In this document: positions 32,101 through 44,349 of the stretch, piece after piece | Numbering within the stretch: position 1 is the first letter of the stretch | How the letters are laid out: each line of letters opens with the position of its first letter | NCBI GenBank assembly: GCA_021927905.1 | Contig: BLLK01000023.1 | Location: 1 to 64,000, forward strand | Length of the DNA: 64,000 nt | Direction of reading: 5' to 3' | Origin: Chaetoceros tenuissimus | Lineage: Eukaryota; Bacillariophyta; Thalassiosirophyceae; Chaetocerotales; Chaetocerotaceae | Notes under the pieces: model-generated | Told to the model about the DNA's origin: nothing | Database searches by the model: none | Seen by the model: the letters and a program-made list of their open reading frames with translations, nothing else | Made by a program: the position numbers and the translations under genes

Positions 32101-32668
32101 TCTCGGTACTGATGAGAAGGAGTCTATCATGATCTCTGATTATCCTTTGTGCAATGAAGCATACAAGAATGTTGATGCAGAGAATGGAATGGAAGTTATC
32201 AAGAAGATCATTGATTCATGTCGTTCCCTAAGAGCTTCATACCAGATTACAAACAAGACATTAACCAAATTCTTTATTAAGGCAGAATCAGGCGCAGAAA
32301 TCATTGCTGCGCAGTCTGACGATATCAAGACTCTTGGAAAGGCATCTGAAGTTCATATTAATGCAGCAGATGTTCCTACAACCGTTGGTATTGATGTTAT
32401 TGATGACCAGACAACTGTTTTCATGGACATTAAGGGTCTTGTTGACTTCAATGCTGAAATCAAGAAGCTAGAAAAGAATCTCGGAAAGACCACACCAGCT
32501 TTGGAGAATCTTCAACAGAAGATGGAGGCTCCAGGGTATGAGGAAAACGTCAAGGATGAGTTGAAGAAGGCAAATCTCGAAAAAATGGAAGGTCTTCAAA
32601 AGAAGGTTGCTGATATCAAGGCTGCGATTGCAAATTTTGAGAAGTTGGCACTTGCTGAACAGAGTTAA
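29149..32668 (+). CDS. VARS: valyl-tRNA synthetase
   Basis: Four exons, 29149-29178, 29279-29807, 29889-31054 and 31127-32668, total 1088 aa. It charges tRNA-Val with valine. The class-I HIGH motif is in [20 protein letters not shown], followed across an intron by [12 protein letters not shown]. The CP1 editing domain shows [20 protein letters not shown] and [16 protein letters not shown]. The KMSKS loop is [14 protein letters not shown]. An anticodon-binding region and a C-terminal coiled coil ([19 protein letters not shown]) complete it. The Lys-rich N-terminal extension ([20 protein letters not shown]) is typical of eukaryotic cytosolic enzymes. The first exon encodes only ten residues; an alternative in-frame ATG at 29258 would give a different N-terminus. 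No organelle presequence is obvious. Confidence 0.96.
29179..29278 (+). other. intron 1 of valyl-tRNA synthetase
   Basis: Donor GTGAGT at 29179, acceptor CAACGCAG ending at 29278, 100 nt. It contains the in-frame alternative start at 29258. Confidence 0.65.
29808..29888 (+). other. intron 2 of valyl-tRNA synthetase
   Basis: Donor GTGAGT, acceptor TTCCATAG, 81 nt. Reconstitutes [12 protein letters not shown]. Confidence 0.95.
31055..31126 (+). other. intron 3 of valyl-tRNA synthetase
   Basis: Donor GTACGT, acceptor GTCTTTAG, 72 nt, phase 0. Joins ARTEE to [10 protein letters not shown]. Confidence 0.9.
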
Positions 32669-32767
32669 TAAAAATAATTTAGAGATGTTTTCACTTAATA
32701 AAAATAGGTCTACAATAAATTTTACAATGCCTACTAGCTGAAAGCAAATCATCCAAAGCTTTTATTT

Positions 32768-35700
32768 TCAACCGTCAAAATTCCGTAATGCTTGGCGGAA
32801 TGCAGCGTATTGAGAAATACAATCATTGATACTACCTGAGTTCGGAATAGAACTATTGAAGGCACTTTTGCTGATGCGAGTGACCCCTCTATCAGCTATC
32901 TTCTCCTTTTCACCAGGAAAGTAATCATTCAGTCTCTTGTCAGTTAGACTAGCATAACTATCACGCAAGAAACTTGAAACCCTTAGGAGAAGTACAATGC
33001 TGCTAGCTTCTGAGCACAAATCAGCAAATTTTTGCTTATCGATTCTCTTGATTGCTTTGGCAGCTGAAGAGTTAGGCTGTAAAGCAGCTCTTTCTAGTGC
33101 ATCAATTTCGCCAAAGTCAAAATCTTCATTTACAACTCCATAAGGCTGTAAGAAAGCGTGTATCTTGGCCCCCAATTCATTGCCATCGAAACCTACATGA
33201 CGATGTATTGTGGATACAGCATGAAGAACATCCTGAAGATGATTGTAAGGGAGAAAAGCAATGATTTCTGCAATGAAAGATGACATCAGAATACGATCTT
33301 GGCTAGAGGTTTTTCTTCCACGCCTAACCTTCGTTATAAGGGAGTCGACAACTTTCTTCACTTGAGCTCTACCATTAGCAATAGTATCACTAAACAATTG
33401 ACCAACGATACAATCAATTTGGTCTGTATTGTTAGATGCCATGGATTTGAAAAGAGCTGAAATGTTCTGAGTGTTGTCCTTGAAAAGCTTCTTCTGCAGG
33501 TCATAGCATTGAATGATTCCTTCTGAAAATAGCTGCTTGACGTGTTTCGGGTTTTTCTCGGTCTCTTCTGCAAGGATACGTTTTGCTGCGAATCTAGTTT
33601 CATTTGCAGTAGAATCTCCCAGTAGAGCTATAATGACTGGAATAAGAGTCATTGGATTTGACAAACCTTGGCGTCTAACTGTTTCCAATAGAAGGACTGA
33701 TCCAAGTCTTATCTTTGGATTCAAACTGGTAGTCATTTCGTAGACACGATGAACGTGCTCTAGGACACACATCCCCAGTAAACTCGCATCTCCATCTTGA
33801 TCCCCAGATATCTTTTTCGATTTGGTCATTCCTTTGTTAGCTTCCATTTGACGTTTTGCTTCTCCACTTTCAACGCGGATTTCTTCATGTTCAAGAATTT
33901 CCTTGAGACATTTGAGAGCTGCAATCTGCAACAAGTCATCAGATTCGTCTGATAGAATCTCGGAAAGAGTACCCTCTTGATGAAACGTCAGAAAGATGCG
34001 AGGATGGGCTGTGAACACCCCTGACATTGCCTTGAGAGCTCTGCACTTGATTTCGATATTTGGTTTCGCCAAATATTTTTCAAAGAGCACAAAGCATGAT
34101 GTTGCCAGACAATCCCATGTCAATTCTGAAGGAGCAACTTGCTCAAACTCTTCATTGTTGTCTCCTTTGTGAAATAGACAAATCTGACCAAGCGTCGAAA
34201 GCGATCTGTATACATGACTTGTGTCGACCTCACTCAAACGTGTACTACCTTCTTTACCCACCAGTTTTTTATAAAATTGTCTTGCAACTTTCATGAGTGC
34301 AGACAACAGCCCATTTGACTCGCTTCCATCTTCGTGAGTAGCAAGTTTGGCAAAACATTCCATTGCAGCATTTGCAGGAACATCATTAAAGGTAAAAGCG
34401 ATACTTTTGAGATCTTTCGGTAGTTCTTTACCAATAAGTTGCAAATCTCGCTCGCTGAAAGAAGGACAGATACTGCTAATGATTTTACAAGTGTAGAATA
34501 CTACAGACGCTTCAGCCTTTCGTGACACACCATTATCTGCCTTTAGATACGGACAAAGATTTTCTCGGTATGTCTTCAACAAAGATGGTGAGGCTTCGGC
34601 AAATACTGCAAGAGTCGACATGATTGAAACTAACTTTGTTCCCGCTTCAGACTGACTTAGGGTGCCTCTCTCCTCGTCACACCTTACAAGCATCTCGATC
34701 AAACTAGCAACTATTTCTCTACAATAGCTCAGAGCAGCATCAGATTCCTTCATTCTTTGCACTTTCTTCTTTTCTTCTTCGCTACTACCTTGTCCCATGA
34801 TCATTTCTTGTATTAGGGTTACAAGGGATTTTGGAGTTCCAAATGGCAACATCCCCGAAGATTTTACTACCTCAACCATTTGTTCTGCTGTATCAAAAGC
34901 AGCACTTTTTGATTTGTGACTGGAAGAAGCTGCTTCAAACCATAGGTTTCGGAAAGTTTCTAAAATTAGATCACGTACGCCATCATCTTCCTTTCTATTA
35001 GATGCACGTTCCAGCAATTTTATAAAAACAACGGCACGGTCAGGGTACGCTGGATTGGCGGAGATTAGATCCCGGAATATCTTGATGACTCGTTTCCTCT
35101 ACCATAAAAATAATCCATTCTGTTAGCAAATGTTAGAAAAATAAAATTCTAAAGCTACTCTCTTTGCTTACCACACTGACTCCAGCATCATTTAGCCGAA
35201 CCAAAAGAGGCAGGTGAAACATCTTTGCAGATTCAGGTGCTTGTAGAACAAATGTTCCAACTAAGTTCACTGCGGCTTCTCTTACAGATATCGCTTCATC
35301 GTTGAACCTCGTTTCAACTGCATCTTGATAATTCTTTCTCGTCATGAGAGAAGGATCTTCTTGCACAATATGAGACAGAGACTTGACGGCCAGCTTTCGA
35401 AGTGCACCACTATTTTCACTTTGCATCAGACTTAGAATCAACTCTAGCAACTTTTTATAGACCCTGGTAGCGAGCTTGGATGTGGAAGTGAATAGTGTTA
35501 GCATCAACTTTGCATTTCCTTCTTCAGTCAAGTATTCAGTTTGTTGGCCTGCAAAAGTCTGTCTATCCGTTATGCTTGTGCGCCAAGAGCCAAGAAGAGC
35601 ATCCTTCATCTTATCCAATGACAAAATGCCAGTATCCTCTCCGTTACTATTATCAATCTCGCTGATAAATTGTGCAATATGAAATTGACTAGTGGAAGAA

Positions 35701-37880
35701 ATCACGCTCTCCCTATTCTTTTGTGACAAAAATTTCAAAAGTAAAATCTGCATGATTTGAGCTTGATCAGCCTTTGACAACTTTCCAATGTCAACATCTA
35801 TAGATCTGTCACTTTGACTCCAGTACTTGATTTGATCAAGAACCATTGCTTGGTCAGTACACTCATCACAGATGAAGTTCTGAACATTTGCATCATTTGA
35901 GATACCTACACAACTACCGTGGAACCAACGATGACATCGATCACAGTCCAAACCAAAACTATCACCTACATTACGTCCACAGAAGCATGCATTTGTCTCT
36001 CCTTCACTATTTGGGTCCGCTTCTGGATTCAAATCTTCAAGGTCGACAGCAGAAGGAAAAGATAGTGAGTAGTCCTTGGCCCATGAAAATTTACTGGCAA
36101 TGTCAGAGCAAATAGTTCCAATCGTATCCATTGCAGTAGTAAGAAAGGTCGTCTCTGAGGATAATGACTGCTCCTTCCTGACAAAAGCACTGTTGCGATA
36201 AAGTACCATATAAAGATTGCTGCAGATTTCTATCAGTAGCATCTCTGCAGCTGGAAATTCTGGCAAAAGTTGAACCAAAAGCAAATCTTCTACAAGATTA
36301 GATAATACTGGTCGAAATTCAGAAGCGCCACCTTCATCTCCCTTTTTCGCACATCGAACCACCAATTTCTCTACAACGGTTTTGCATACCATTTGACAAA
36401 TTTCAAGCCCAGTACATTTACTAATGTTTCCTTCTTCATCCTGTTCCGAACGAGGCATAATAACACAGGATTGAATCATGTACAGTATCAACGCGGTCAT
36501 GACTTGGATCGTAGCTTGATTTTCTCCTTTTGCAACAGTAGCAGTAGATTCATCACTCATGGCCTTGTTGCCAAACTTGACACCATTCCCTCGAACTGTA
36601 AAAGTTCTCATGGACTTTTTAGAAGTAGGCAGTTGTAAAAAGAGCGGCATCAAATCTTCCACCATGACAGTACGTTTTGATGGATTATGTTGAAAAATGG
36701 CAGTAACTAAAAGCACACAGCTCTTTTGCAATGCAACCGTCAAGGTAATGTTTGATTGCATACCCGCCACAGAAGATGGGTCAATAGTAAGAGAGGACAA
36801 ACATGCCGATGAAATAGACAGTAACGGTTGATCATCAATCGAAATGGTTTCAACCAAAGCTTTGAGTCTTTCCATAAGAATTGTCAACAAGCCCGTAGTC
36901 CCCGCGATTGGTTTGTAAACCTTTTTGAGAAATTTCTTGAGAGCCTGTTGTGTAGCTTTTTCCTCTTTACTAGCTTTGGTAACTTTTTGCTTCTTTTTGA
37001 GAGGTGAAGCAGGAGATACACTCGATGTAGCATATGTTGGCAAATGCCCTGTAGATGAAAGAGCAGGCATGACATTTTGTCCTAAATGATTGCGCATGAG
37101 GTCAATCATGTTTTGAACTGAATCTTGGCTGACTACTTTTCGATCAATTCCTTTGGTAACCATTATGGATAGCAAGATATTAGCTGCTTGAATGCCTTGT
37201 TCCAATGACGTGACTTGATCTTTCAAATCAGACGAGTCCGCCCACTGATGCAGAGTCAGAAAAGAGAAGAAAAATGTGAAAAGAATGTATTTACAAAGAA
37301 AGGAAATGGTGCATCTACTGTACAAACTTTCAACACGTACCTGTAAGTCCCCTTCTTCAAAAGCAGCTCTTGCATCTTTCAAGACATTGATTGAAACAGA
37401 ATCATTGACCAGCTGTTCTAAAGATTCACAGAGTCTCATCAAGTCATCAACATCGACAGCTGTCCAAGTGAACTCCAAAGTCGCCTGATTCTCCTCTACA
37501 CTATTCGGTAAGGCGTCCATGGAAGCAGAAGCAACGAGAGATAACTCGTGCAGCTCCTGAGTTGTTAATCCAGACGTATTTGCCGCCGACATTTCACGTT
37601 GATCGACATCTTCAAGGATACGAGTCACTTTCTCTTTGTACTCTGTGATGAGATCACGATGAGGTATCGGTCTTGGAGGGTCTAATCTCATTGGTGACCA
37701 ATAGGAGGACTTGGCGCTCGATGTCATGGTTGTAGGAGGATTATTCGTTGCTGGAAATGAATTAGATTCTTGGGCTGTTTGGTTGGGTTCGTCGGCAAAT
37801 GACTGGAATGATTCCGATGCCTTTCGCTTGCGCGACTTTTCCGGACTGAATTGATAAGGAAGATTCTCTAGACTACTCAT
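32768..37880 (-). CDS. SCC2: SCC2/NIPBL cohesin loader with internal PHD finger
   Basis: Three exons, 37880-37341, 37244-35172 and 35098-32768, total 1647 aa. SCC2 loads cohesin onto chromatin, together with SCC4. A C4HC3 PHD finger lies at about 596-642 (CFCGRNVGDSFGLDCDRC, then RWFHGSC and CDEC). Plant SCC2 proteins also carry a PHD finger, whereas the animal and fungal ones do not. The HEAT-repeat body is recognisable from KLAVKSLSHIVQEDPSLM, VREAAVNLVGTFVLQ and GVSVRKRVIKIFRDLI across the second splice. Further matches are KCRALKAMSGVFTAHP and RLGSVLLLETVRRQGLSNP. The first intron (96 nt) has no stop and is a multiple of three, so an intron-retained form would also translate. It converges on valyl-tRNA synthetase with 99 bp between stops. 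Confidence 0.9.
35099..35171 (-). other. intron 2 of SCC2
   Basis: Donor GTAAGC at 35171, acceptor TATGGTAG ending at 35099, 73 nt. Joins NDAGVSV to RKRVIKIFRD. Confidence 0.9.
37245..37340 (-). other. stop-free 96-nt intron in SCC2
   Basis: Donor GTACGT at 37340, acceptor CTGCATCAG ending at 37245. If retained it would insert 32 hydrophobic residues (ILFTFFFSFLTL), unlike the flanks, so splicing is preferred. Confidence 0.75.
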
Positions 37881-38419
37881 TGGTTATTTTGAATTTGATT
37901 TGAGATGGAGTAGGGAGTTGTGGATTGCAGGAAACTAGTTTGTAGTTTGCGATGGAATATTAAAAAGAAAAACAGGGGTGTCGAGCAAAATCAAAAATTG
38001 CGAAAAAAGAAAAAAGAGCGATCGTTCTCTAACTAATTTATAAATAGTATTGAAGATTCACATTAGGTCATGAACCTCTGGTTAAATCAACGTAAAGAAT
38101 CATCGAATGAGATTCTCAGGTCGTGGTAGGTTGTAGGACAAGAAGTACAACTCATTTGAATTCAATTTCGTAAGTAATACATGATTCGTATTTATAGAAT
38201 TTATCTGGCCTGTCTCCTGAAGAATCATGTACTTCAATGCAATATGAGCTGATTTTCCTCCAAATGTAAATAAAATGTAAGCATGTATTCTGGACTGTCT
38301 CCTGAATCTTGTCATATATTTGCAATTCTCACTCCAATGAGCTGATTTTGCTGAAATGTAAATAATATGTATGTAAGCACGTGGGGTGGTTGTAGTTCAG
38401 TGGCACGCCTAAACCAAGC
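37881..38419. other. 539-bp intergenic region with imperfect tandem repeat
   Basis: Promoter of SCC2 and 3' flank of the small secreted-protein gene. Contains the duplicated block at 38204-38381. No gene. Confidence 0.5.
38204..38381. repeat. imperfect tandem duplication, about 90-bp unit
   Basis: The first copy (38204-38288) and second copy (38289-38381) share, in order, CTGTCTCCTGAA, CAATGAGCTGATTTT (a variant in the first copy), AAATGTAAATAA and ATGTAAGCA. Diverged, so old. Confidence 0.6.
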
Positions 38420-38764
38420 CTAAGCATACTCTCTTATTGCCCATTCCCTTTGATCAAGATTAAGCATTCTCATCGGCAGCAAGAGATAGATCTTCTTCAT
38501 CGAGAAATATTTCTGGAAGTCATATGGATTGAATCTAGCAGGTTGTGAGGAAGAGGTCTGAGTAACTCTATAGAAACCATCCATTTTCTCCCATAACTCA
38601 TCTTGTTTTTTGATATCATTAGTGTAGTCAGGATCGTATCTATTATCTGTGTCACCCAGGCAGGCATGAGTGTTCCATTGCCCACATTTTAATGCAGAGC
38701 TGACGGTCATCTGGCTGAAAATAAAAGAGCCTGCCAAAAGGACGTTCAATGAAGTAACCTTCAT
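38420..38764 (-). CDS. small secreted protein, 114 aa
   Basis: The start is set at ATG 38764, giving MKVTSLNVLLAGSFIFSQMTVSSA, a good signal peptide; the codon that opens the frame four triplets upstream is TTG. The mature part has just two Cys (KCGQWNTHACLGDTDN) and an Asp/Asn-rich patch (NRYDPDYTND) followed by an amphipathic stretch. No family recognised. It could be a secreted peptide or a cut-down copy of a larger protein. No intron is needed. Confidence 0.5.
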   Translation of the reverse strand: MKVTSLNVLLAGSFIFSQMTVSSALKCGQWNTHACLGDTDNRYDPDYTNDIKKQDELWEKMDGFYRVTQTSSSQPARFNPYDFQKYFSMKKIYLLLPMRMLNLDQREWAIREYA

Positions 38765-39654
38765 GGTAACTAACAAAACGAAAATAATATGGAATTAGTT
38801 GGTAGTAAAATGAAGAGAGAAGAATTTGGGAATGGTTGTGAAAGGTATACCCTGACTTTTTGTTCATATACAATTCTAAAGACTATGTGTACCTTACTAC
38901 TTACAATCACTAACTGATTCTTGAAGTTGAAATAACGCGTGTTGCGGCCGATTGCAAATTGCACTTTGTTTTTTTTATGAAGAGTGAATTGATGGACCGC
39001 TTCGCAATCAAAACAAAAATCCCCGAAGAATATTTGTTGAGTTGTCAGCTTTCATTCAAAATCAAGTCGGAAATATTGAGTGCCAACAAAAGATACTTCT
39101 TGAATGAGAAGGGTAGAGAAAGAATTCTTTTTTAACGTCCACATAGAGAATCTTGCTTTTTGTATGATTTTAAGATGTAACGGTGTTCGGGTTTAAGTTA
39201 GGGGAGTGTTGGCCTTCTTGCCTCAAGTCTACTAGCCTTCTCATCCAAAAAGTATATTTGGTTGGCACTCAAATACGGATGAGAAGCACATCATGTTCTC
39301 AGGGAAATGAAGATTCAGCAAGAAGAGTACTCGTAAAAAACTTTTGAATCAACTGGATGATTCAACTCTACATGTTGGCATGAGCTGCTAAAAGACTTAT
39401 CCAATTCCTTTTACAAAACCCCTCGAATTGCTTTAATCTCGGGAATACAAACGACGTCATTTTAAGTGGAAGTGTAGTGGGGGATAAAGATCATGGTATA
39501 AGATATGGGATTTTAAAGATATATTGCAGATATTTGTTTAAACTTGAATTAATCTTTGGTGGCTTCTACGCAATACCTGTCCAATGTACTCATACTCCAA
39601 TTTTTTAAATCGCTTTCCATACCTTTTTTTCTTTTCATTCCTTTATTATCAAAT
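38765..39654. other. 890-bp gene-free region
   Basis: Upstream of the small secreted gene and downstream of the M11 protease. AT-rich, with no convincing frame or structure. Confidence 0.5.
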
Positions 39655-42600
39655 TTATTCATCAATTGGAGCCCATGCATACAAGGTAGGTGCATTGCTC
39701 CCTTCTCTGTATAATGATACTCTTTCATACTTACTTTCTGGATCAAAACCAACAAAGTAGTTACTTCCATTTTTGACATGTTTGATTCTGTTTCCAAGAA
39801 CAGTAAATTTACCATTTTCTGATGCATTGCAATCGTCCAAATAAACAAGTTTACCATTTGAGGTCATGCAGAGGTCATCGCCTTCATCAACACTAAGCAT
39901 CAACTGTCCAGTGCTAGTTGCTATCCATAGCTGTAGTCCATCTTGGGGATTTTGGATGTTGCATGGTCTAACATGAATCTTCGAACCCTCTGCTAAAAGG
40001 TTCGCAGTCAAGCACCAGTTCCTTGATGCATCAAACTTTTCGAAATCGCTCCTGATCGTAAAAGTTCTCACATAACTTCCAAGAGGAGATTCAACAGGTC
40101 TGCTTGAAATGGAGGGTCTAGCTGTAGTAGTAGGTACTGAAGTTGGTACTGATGAGACGCTCGGTTCACTAGACTTGGATGGAGATAAACTTGGCATAGT
40201 AGTTACCGACGGACGAGCAGAAGGATGTGCAAGATAAAATAGAGAAGGTGTTGGGTGAGAAGTTGGCGCCTTTGAGATACTTGGAGCGTCCGAAGGTGTC
40301 GCACTTGGGTGGAAGGTGTAGTCTGTCTCCTCGTATATTCTCACAGCTGTACCAGTTTCACCCTCTGAAGGATCACTTGGTGGATTCACGACAATTCTCT
40401 TTCCATTCTTAGTAATCGCTACACTCTGTCCTGTCTTTTCGCGGTTTGAAGTACCTGCGATTTCTGGTCCAATCGAAGTCCAATCCGCTTCAGCGTTGGA
40501 TGATTCAATTGAAATCTCAAAGACATAAATAGAACCTGTGTAGTATTCCTCATCTAAAAATCCTAGGGCGTCACTTTTTGGCGCCCCGATTGCAAGGCGA
40601 ATGTTTCCATCAATAACATCAGTCATGGCCAAACTGTAACCAAATTCATCTCCAACATAATATTCACCGTTGTAAGACCCTTCACCGCGTTCTCCATAAA
40701 GGTCTGCGCCCCTTTGTTCATAAGCTGACCCGTTCCAGGAGAATAGTCTTACTAGTCCATTATCAATCATTCCATTCTGATCACTGTGCCTCGCACCAAC
40801 ACCAATCACACTCACATCACTTGACATTGCCACACTATGTCCAAATTCACCGTTAGTATCGTCTCCATATAGAGCTGGCCTCATAGTAACTTCGGACGAA
40901 TCATTTACACAAAATACTTCTGCTTTACCATTGTCGATGGGTGCGCTATCTGCTCCAGGTGCTCCAACAAGCACGCACACTTCAGAGTTATGGGTTCCTA
41001 CAGCTATACTACTACCATAGTGCTCAAATGCAGTCGAACCTACAACACTCACCAAGTCTGTGACTTGAGAGCTCGAGCCTCCCTTTGAAATTGCTTTCAA
41101 ACTGACACGCCCTGTTTCCTCAAGATCTCCTGAATTAAAGTATCTTTCGCCAATTGCAAGGATGTCCCCATCTTTGTTGAAAGCTACTTTGAGACCCATG
41201 TGGTACCCTCCTCCTCCTGCATTTCCTGAGTAAGCTATAGCATCGTCTATCCACTCAGAGGAGAGATCGGATAGATTGTGACTGTAAACCTTCACAGTAC
41301 TCGGAAAAGCGGCGGAATTGCCACTTCTCTCTAGTTTCACATTTGCAACAGCAAGTCTATCACCAACTGCATTCAAACTAATGTCCGCGATTGCATCACG
41401 AAAGTATGGTGACGCTTGGACGGAAGGCTCAGTGATACCCGAATGAGGTCCAACACTTGTGAAACCACCACCATCTAGTTCTGTGAAGACCATAATGTTC
41501 GATGTGAACAAATCGGTAGAAGTATCATACAAGACACCAGCTACCGCAATCACGCTCCCATCGTCATTAATTGTCACACTGTAACCACCTCCGTTGCTAT
41601 CAGCATAGGGTAAACTAGCAAGAAGATGAGTAAGAGGCTTTCCTAGCTTTGATTGATAAGTGGTAGTTGGACTCATGGAGAGAGAGGGTACAAGAGAGGG
41701 GCTTGAAGTGATATCGCTAACATCACCGTACTTGACCGAAACTCTGGCTTTTGCTGGATTAGAATTGAGATCAATATTGAGAACTTCAATGATGAGGTCA
41801 ATATTAGTTCCACCAAAATTAGAAATGTTTAGAACACCACCAGCATCAATGAAACCATCAACATAGCTTTGAGATAAAGAAGTACCATCATTCTGATTTA
41901 CTCTAACGACGGTGACCAAATCTCTAGCCTGTGTGACGCCTTCGTTCACCCCAGTAGCTCGGTTGAAAGCAACAAAATGGTCAGCTCCAGTGTTGGTCTC
42001 AATCTTCAAAAGCACTGAAGTGATTTGGTCATTGGAGTTGTTGAAATCAGCGATACCAACTAGGTCAAGTTCCTCATTGTAACCAGGACCGAGAGAAAGA
42101 GGAGATAGAAGACGATGTCTCGTGGAGTACCATCCCAATTGCCAGCTCTTGGCTGCATTGAAGCAAAGCCTGCCTGTTTCATCACTAGTATCTGGGTTTC
42201 CCTAGAATAATTGCAAAGAGTCGGGTTTTGTTGAGGACGCTTATAGTTTCACCTTACGGATTACCTGCACCAACTTGAAGTTGTACTTACCATATAGCCA
42301 GTATGATCAGAATAAGTTTGACCATCTACAAGACCGCTATGACCTAAACCAAAATTATGTCCTGTGAAATAAACAAAGAATGAGCAAAACGATTTTAGTG
42401 GCAAGAAATAATTTGTGAAAACACTTGAGGCGACGTACCTATCTCATGCATGCCAACACCGACATTTTTGTAAAAATTTCCTTGGTACACACTGTTCCAA
42501 GAATTCACATATGCATATCCAGCCCAGCCACATTCACTATAGCATCCTTCCAAAATATATAATATGTGTGCGTAAGAACCAGGTAGAGTAATCCCGAGTT

Positions 42601-43387
42601 TCGACTGGACTGCAGTTGTAATCGCATTCCTGATTTCTGCTCGACCACTCCCTTCCAAGGGAATATCAATAGTTACATCAAGTACTCCCGGTGCAGCCTC
42701 ATTCTCAGAAGAGAGAGATCCTTCGACGATATTCAGATTTCCCATGGAGCAGTCATTCATTTGACTTTTCAAGTTCAAGGTATCAGAGGCAGATCCAAAA
42801 ATATTTGAAGACATCTCATAGGCTGAATCGGTATGAACCAAATTCAAATTGCTAGAGTCAGTTACTCGTACAACAAGAATGGACTTTGTTCCAGTTATTC
42901 CCAGTCTACGTGAGCCGATTTCAGACTGGCTCTCATTTTTACGTACATTTTTAGCAATGTCGAGTCCAGGAGGGATGAAGAACTTTTTACTGTTGAATTG
43001 TCTGCCAGCACCATGTTCCAGTTTGGACTGACCAGGAATAATGCGACCGGTTCGTAGTAAATCACGAAGGGCATTCTTTTGCGATCTTGATAAGTCCAAA
43101 GGTAGAGATAGACCTGGGATGCCATCTGAATCTGATGGATCAATCTCACACTCAAAGACATCATCGTCATCCAAAGAATCACTGACAGGAAGGAAAGAAG
43201 ATACAAGTAATGTGCATTCTGATGTGGTTGATGTTTTGTGTGCATTGAGTAGACGTGAAGAAGAGTCACCCTCTACCACTTGAGTACCTCTTCTTGTCTT
43301 TTGCTCTCTGCCTAGGGATGGGTATGACTGAGAATGAACTTGCCAGGACCCAAAGAGCAAGGCCAAGATTTCGAAGGAAAAACGCAT
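39655..43387 (-). CDS. secreted gametolysin-type (M11) metalloprotease with FG-GAP-like repeats and C-terminal carbohydrate-binding-like domain
   Basis: Three exons, 43387-42439, 42361-42291 and 42201-39655, total 1188 aa. A signal peptide (MRFSFEILALLFGSWQVHS) leads a propeptide. The zinc site is rebuilt across intron 1: GVGMHEIG joins HNFGLGHSG, giving HExxHxxGxxH with catalytic Glu, near residue 313-323. Exon 2 ends at DHTGYM, the Met-turn. Peptidase M11 includes Chlamydomonas gametolysin, which digests cell-wall glycoprotein. Downstream repeats such as FGHSVAMSSDVSVIGVGA and FGYSLAMTD with IRLAIGAPKSD look like integrin-type FG-GAP propeller blades. A Pro/Ser/Thr linker (about 970-1043) and a region resembling a ricin-B trefoil (RNWCLTANLLAEGSKIHVRP, LCMTSNGKLVYLDDCN) follow. 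Probably acts outside the cell on walls or mucilage. Confidence 0.85.
42290..42292 (-). other. splice donor after the short second exon of the M11 protease
   Basis: The 71-nt exon (42361-42291) lies between introns 42438-42362 and 42290-42202. Both splices have GT-AG ends and preserve the frame. The donor here is GTAAGT. Confidence 0.6.
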
Positions 43388-44349
43388 TACACAGCCTAAA
43401 AGAAAAGAAGGAAAGGATAGGTGTTAGATGTGAATAAAGTAAATGATTCAGGAATATAGAGGTTTATATCTTGACGTATGAATGGTAGGACCCAAGCTGG
43501 AGAAGGGGCTTACTAGGGGTTAAGAATCGTTTTGAACATGTTGTATGAAACTATCTCTTCTTCTCCATCCTTTTTCTGAATACATATGAATCGAATCATC
43601 GACATGTTACTTCTTGAGGTAACTTACCTCTTTGCAAACTTCTAGCTTAAGCTTGGTATATTGCCTTTGAGACGATGCTTAAATAATATTGTGTACTATG
43701 GTAATTATGACTTCTGACACCCACTCACTCTCTCGTTCCCTCACGCTGTGGATGCGAGAAGGAAGCTGGATGACCGTCATAACGTGTGCAAACAATAAAT
43801 ATAGCATTTGAAAGAGAATCTTTTCTCTCTATTTTTTACTAATTTCAAAGTTGACTCCTTGGAATTACGGCTAAACTTAATTAAATCGGAGTTTTTAAAA
43901 AGTCCGAAGCAGGTTCTCGTTTCGGAACTGGAATATCATCCAAAGATTTGGTTCAACATTACCTTGCTGTTCCGAGAGATTGATTCTGAAGCTATTATAA
44001 AAATTTGATTAGTCTAACGCTTGTTGAGTATTTTGATTTCAATGTTTGCTTACATGTCTTGTCTTAGTCTCCTCTGGAAGAGGCCGAGTAGAGATAGACT
44101 ATGCCATAACAATTTCAAATCGCAACTACCTACTGATTAGTTTTACTTTTAAAAGTAGGGTTCTACGCTCTCTTGTCGGTTGTAGGACAAGAAAAGAGAG
44201 AACACAGAGGAGGGAACAAAAGGAACAAAAAGTGAAAGGATTCTTCACTAATTCATTTCCATATCTTATGTAAAATACACTTCATTTTCATCATACAACA
44301 AAAACTCACTACTTCCACATACATATATTATCCCTTCAAAGCACTCCCA
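43388..44349. other. 962-bp divergent promoter region (M11 protease / WASHC4)
   Basis: No convincing gene. It contains a 16-bp word, GGTTGTAGGACAAGAA (44179-44194), also found at 38129-38144. Promoters for both flanking genes must lie here. Confidence 0.5.

Noticed and set aside
38380-38410. tRNA-like GGTTGTAGTTCAGTGGCACG
   Set aside because: Resembles a D-arm only; no anticodon stem or T-loop sequence follows.
44179-44194. 16-bp word shared with 38129-38144
   Set aside because: A single short shared word with no surrounding similarity; may be chance or a tiny repeat remnant.
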